In this document: positions 61,562 to 64,000 of the stretch, one piece after another
How positions within the stretch are numbered: the stretch's first letter is position 1
Layout: each line of letters starts with the position of its first letter
Assembly (NCBI GenBank): GCA_000702025.1
Contig: JNKJ01000011.1
Location: 186,001-250,000, forward strand
From: Blautia schinkii DSM 10518
GTDB lineage: Bacteria; Bacillota; Clostridia; Lachnospirales; Lachnospiraceae
Reading direction: 5' to 3'
Length of the DNA stretch: 64,000 bases
The notes under the pieces: generated by a model
What the model saw: only the letters and a program-made list of their open reading frames with translations
Told to the model about the DNA's origin: nothing
Database searches by the model: none
Made by a program: the position numbers and the translations under genes

Positions 61562-63450
61562 CAGATAACTCCTGAAATCCCGCGCATGTTATCATTGGTA
61601 TTCACATGATACGTGGGCACAATCTGCATAACCATCTCCCTGGCTTCTTCACTATCTTTATAAGCTTTTTCCTTCAAAACCACAAGGTCCTCAAAGAACT
61701 TTTTCTCATCAAATTCCAGCGGTTTCCCGATATGAATCAAATGATTTTCCGTCTCCTGCAAGCCTTCTTCATCCATCAAAGTCTCTTCATAAAGCTTCTC
61801 TCCCGGCCGCAGTCCGGTAATTTTTATATCTATATCCACACCTACCCGCAAACCTGACAATTCAATCAGATTCCTTGCCAGATCAATAATCTTCACCGGC
61901 TCGCCCATATCCAGCACGAAGATTTCTCCGCCCTTGGCATACGCGCCCGCCTGTAACACCAGTGATACCGCCTCAGCTATAGTCATAAAGTACCGAATAA
62001 TCCTTTCATCCGTAACCGTGACTGGGCCGCCGTTTTCTATCTGTTTCTTAAACAGAGGAATCACGCTTCCATTGCTTCCAAGTACATTGCCAAATCGCAC
62101 AGCGGCAAACTCCGTCCTGCTGTTTCTGGACATAGCCTGGATGATCATCTCGCAGATTCGTTTGGACGCCCCCATAATATTGGTCGGGTTTACGGCCTTA
62201 TCTGTGGAGATGAGCACAAACTTTTTACATCCGTTAAGGTCTGCTGCCTTTGCCACATTCAGGGTTCCAAACACATTATTTTTAATCGCTTCGTTAGGGC
62301 TGTCCTCCATCAGAGGGACATGCTTATGTGCCGCGGCATGATACACCAAATCGGGCTTGTAGCGTTCAAATAAGGTATTTACCCAATGTTCATTTCTCAC
62401 GGAACAAATATGTACGGCTAAATCCAACTGGGGGAATTTCCGTTTTAATTCCTGCTGGATTTCATAAACGCTGTTTTCATAAATATCTATAATGATCAGT
62501 TTTTTAGGCTGGTGAGCGGCAATCTGGCGGCAAAGCTCGCTGCCGATGGAACCTCCGCCCCCGGTTACCATCACTACCTGATTTTTCACGTAATCAAGTA
62601 TCAATTTCAAATCTGTTTCGACGGGTTCTCTGCCAAGTAAATCTTCTATATTAACCTTGCGCAGCATGGAGACATTGACCTCCCCGTTGATGAGCTGGTA
62701 TACACCCGGCAGTGTCAGCAATTTGCATCCTGTCTGGCTGCAAATCTTTAGTATATCTTTCTTCTCCTTACTGGGAAGGGTCGGAATGGCGAAAATTATC
62801 ACCTGTACATGGTATCTTTCCACTGCATCGACAATCACATCTCTGCCGCCGATTACAGGTATTCCGCGTATTTTCGTTCCGATTTTGTCAGGTGCGTCGT
62901 CTATGACGCAGACGATATCCCGCTCGATTTTGTCACTGTTGATAATTTCACGGATGATTGTATTTCCGGCATCTCCTGCACCGATCACCATGGTCGGTAT
63001 GGCGTTCTTCTGCCTGCTGAAGTTCACTCTCGCTCGTATCAATCGTAAAAGCCGATAAAAAAAGCGCTCCCCGACAATCCCTGGAGTCAGCAGTAAGAAG
63101 TAAATCATATAATAGGAACGGGGTAGGTTATAATTCAGTCCCCAGCTTCCCAGAAATTGTAATAATGCTGACAAAATACAAGCATCAACCACATATATTA
63201 ATTCATTAATACCTGCGTAAGCCCACAAGCTGCTGTAAAGCTGAAACGCATAAAATAAAACCAATGTCACTAATAAATTAATTGGAGTATACAATTGTAG
63301 ATTTTCCATGAAATCTGTAGGAACGGCACTCAGTTTAAACTCAAACCGTATCAGCAGAGACAGATACTCTGCCAGAACAATAATGATAATATCAAATAAT
63401 AAAAGCAAAAGTCTTCTGGTAGACTTCCTTGGTTCTAAAAGCCACTTCAT
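61561..63450 (-). CDS. Membrane NDP-sugar 4,6-dehydratase (CapD/PglF/FlaA1-like)
   Basis: Start ATG 63450 with GGGAG upstream (629 residues). Four N-terminal membrane helices; a first Rossmann part with MVIGAGDAGNTIIREI; the dehydratase domain with MVTGGGGSIGSELCRQIA, HAAAHKHVPLMEDSP, LISTDKAVNPTNIMGASKR (SMK triad in place of SYK) and RPGEKLYEETL. It turns UDP-GlcNAc into the 4-keto-6-deoxy compound used by the aminotransferase at 55 kb. First gene of the large glycan operon. Confidence 0.95.
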   Translation of the reverse strand: MKWLLEPRKSTRRLLLLLFDIIIIVLAEYLSLLIRFEFKLSAVPTDFMENLQLYTPINLLVTLVLFYAFQLYSSLWAYAGINELIYVVDACILSALLQFLGSWGLNYNLPRSYYMIYFLLLTPGIVGERFFYRLLRLIRARVNFSRQKNAIPTMVIGAGDAGNTIIREIINSDKIERDIVCVIDDAPDKIGTKIRGIPVIGGRDVIVDAVERYHVQVIIFAIPTLPSKEKKDILKICSQTGCKLLTLPGVYQLINGEVNVSMLRKVNIEDLLGREPVETDLKLILDYVKNQVVMVTGGGGSIGSELCRQIAAHQPKKLIIIDIYENSVYEIQQELKRKFPQLDLAVHICSVRNEHWVNTLFERYKPDLVYHAAAHKHVPLMEDSPNEAIKNNVFGTLNVAKAADLNGCKKFVLISTDKAVNPTNIMGASKRICEMIIQAMSRNSRTEFAAVRFGNVLGSNGSVIPLFKKQIENGGPVTVTDERIIRYFMTIAEAVSLVLQAGAYAKGGEIFVLDMGEPVKIIDLARNLIELSGLRVGVDIDIKITGLRPGEKLYEETLMDEEGLQETENHLIHIGKPLEFDEKKFFEDLVVLKEKAYKDSEEAREMVMQIVPTYHVNTNDNMRGISGVI

Positions 63451-63496
63451 GTTACTCCCACACATTTCTAAAACAGTCTATTAATACTCTAAAATC

Positions 63497-63524
63497 ATTA
63501 TAGCGTATTTTAAAAATTTTTCAA
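63497..63524 (-). promoter_or_regulatory. Promoter of the polysaccharide operon
   Basis: On the minus strand TTGAAA (63524-63519), a 16-bp spacer and TATAAT (63502-63497) about 47 nt before the dehydratase start. The region upstream is very AT-rich with long T runs. Confidence 0.6.
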
Positions 63525-63538
63525 TAGATTTGACAACA

Positions 63539-63739
63539 TTCACGAATTTTTTTATTTCTTTTTTGTGATTTAAGTGAGATTTTTTTTTGGTTTTCAAAGT
63601 ATAAAAATGCCAAAATACAACAAAAATTAACATATTTTTCCATTGCTTTTTTATCATTTTTGAATCAGTAAATCACACGTTTTGCAACATCGTTCGCGGA
63701 ATATTTTTTCATTCACGAAATATGTAGTTCGTTCACGGA
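63539..63739. repeat. Four TTCACGAA-like boxes upstream of the operon promoter
   Basis: TTCACGAA (63539-63546), TTCGCGGA (63693-63700), TTCACGAA (63712-63719) and TTCACGGA (63732-63739). The last three are spaced 19 and 20 bp start to start, close to two helical turns, on one face of the DNA. One further box lies 15 bp upstream of the -35. A cluster of this kind is typical of a regulator site. Confidence 0.5.
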
Positions 63740-63765
63740 TAATTATTTTATTTACTTCTAACCAG

Positions 63766-63805
63766 CAGAAAAAACTTAAGGGAACAGTGCTCCAACTGTC
63801 CCCTT
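63766..63805 (-). terminator. Rho-independent terminator of the XRE gene
   Basis: Minus strand AAGGGGACAGT (63805-63795) pairs with ACTGTTCCCTT (63788-63778), followed by AAGTTTTTTCTG. It ends the gene that continues past the window. Confidence 0.8.
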
Positions 63806-63833
63806 AAAAATCACACTTTACAATTTCAGCTAC

Positions 63834-64000
63834 TTACTTTGTGTTCTTCTTTACCCTCCGGAACTCCTCCCCTTCGAAAAACTCCTGCACCGTAATCCCC
63901 AGTCCATCGCAGAGCTTGAATATTGTAAAAACTCCGGGATTTTTAGTGGTGCAATGCACAATATTCATAATTGTAGTGATGGGGACGCCCGATTTGTAGG
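63834..64000 (-). CDS. XRE-type helix-turn-helix regulator, 5' end outside the window
   Basis: The last 54 codons are present: SGVPITTIMNIVHCTTKNPG, then VFTIFKLCDGLGITVQEFFE and a basic tail RRVKKNTK. This is the second half of an HTH_3 domain with a short tail. It lies in the same direction as the polysaccharide operon but is followed by its own terminator. Whether it binds the boxes at 63.5-63.7 kb is not known. Confidence 0.8.
   Translation of the reverse strand, partial: YKSGVPITTIMNIVHCTTKNPGVFTIFKLCDGLGITVQEFFEGEEFRRVKKNTK

Overview
The window looks like chromosome from a low-to-mid GC Gram-positive Clostridium-class gut bacterium, most likely a Lachnospiraceae member. The evidence is strong AGGAGG-type ribosome sites, sigma-A promoters, choline-binding-like cell-wall repeat proteins, MBOAT/DHHW pairs, Agr-type GHKL kinases, a class B sortase with an SPKTG-type substrate, and Gram-positive (Wzz-fused) tyrosine kinases. 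The assignment is by gene style only; no rRNA or other marker is present. No rRNA, tRNA or CRISPR array was seen.

Layout. 1-4.1 kb: a partial AAA-ATPase/nuclease gene, then an orphan sugar-binding lipoprotein and an AraC regulator. 4.2-10.5 kb: secreted cell-wall-repeat and transglutaminase-like proteins, a DHHW/MBOAT O-acylation pair and an SH3 protein gene broken by an amber codon. 10.6-13.4 kb: a LytTR response regulator with two GHKL-type sensor proteins of unequal completeness. 13.4-17.7 kb: a divergent, operator-bearing promoter driving a Zn/Cd/Co P-type ATPase with a long His/Cys repeat region and an AlkZ-like winged-helix protein. 17.7-21.5 kb: an Rpn-type nuclease, a YcxB protein, a small membrane protein and a transglutaminase/Fn3 surface protein.

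21.6-63.5 kb is one very large extracellular/capsular polysaccharide locus, all on the minus strand and read from about 63.5 kb downward. It begins with a membrane UDP-sugar dehydratase behind a sigma-A promoter flanked by repeated TTCACGAA boxes. Next comes an unusual cassette: a nucleotidyltransferase, a short acidic Pro-rich peptide, an HPr-kinase-like protein, a PqqD protein, a signal-peptidase-like protein, a class B sortase and an LCP ligase. Then come a DegT aminotransferase, the priming sugar transferase, many glycosyltransferases, Wzy, small-molecule activation genes (two nucleotidyltransferases, an APH-type kinase, a HAD protein), an acyltransferase, a pyruvyltransferase, Wzx, a MenD-like thiamine enzyme with a catalytically dead-looking paralogue, an SDR, a sortase substrate, the CpsB phosphatase, an Ig-like membrane protein and two tyrosine autokinases. 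IS remnants (IS66, IS110, IS1182, an unnamed DDE element) sit at module boundaries, so the locus has been reshuffled. A full 2.0-kb IS1182-type element lies in a gutted glycosyltransferase gene.

The most striking observation is that three genes in the polysaccharide locus carry long G homopolymers on the coding strand (9, 11 and 12 G). In each, adding one G changes the product to a more complete protein: a full-length acyltransferase, a glycosyltransferase with a basic amphipathic tail, and a peptide with a long Pro-rich tail. This is the signature of phase variation by slipped-strand mispairing. The copy seen here looks like the OFF or short state for all three. A fourth gene (GT4) is split at an A7 tract. 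Together these suggest a surface glycan and an associated exported peptide whose structures switch at random.
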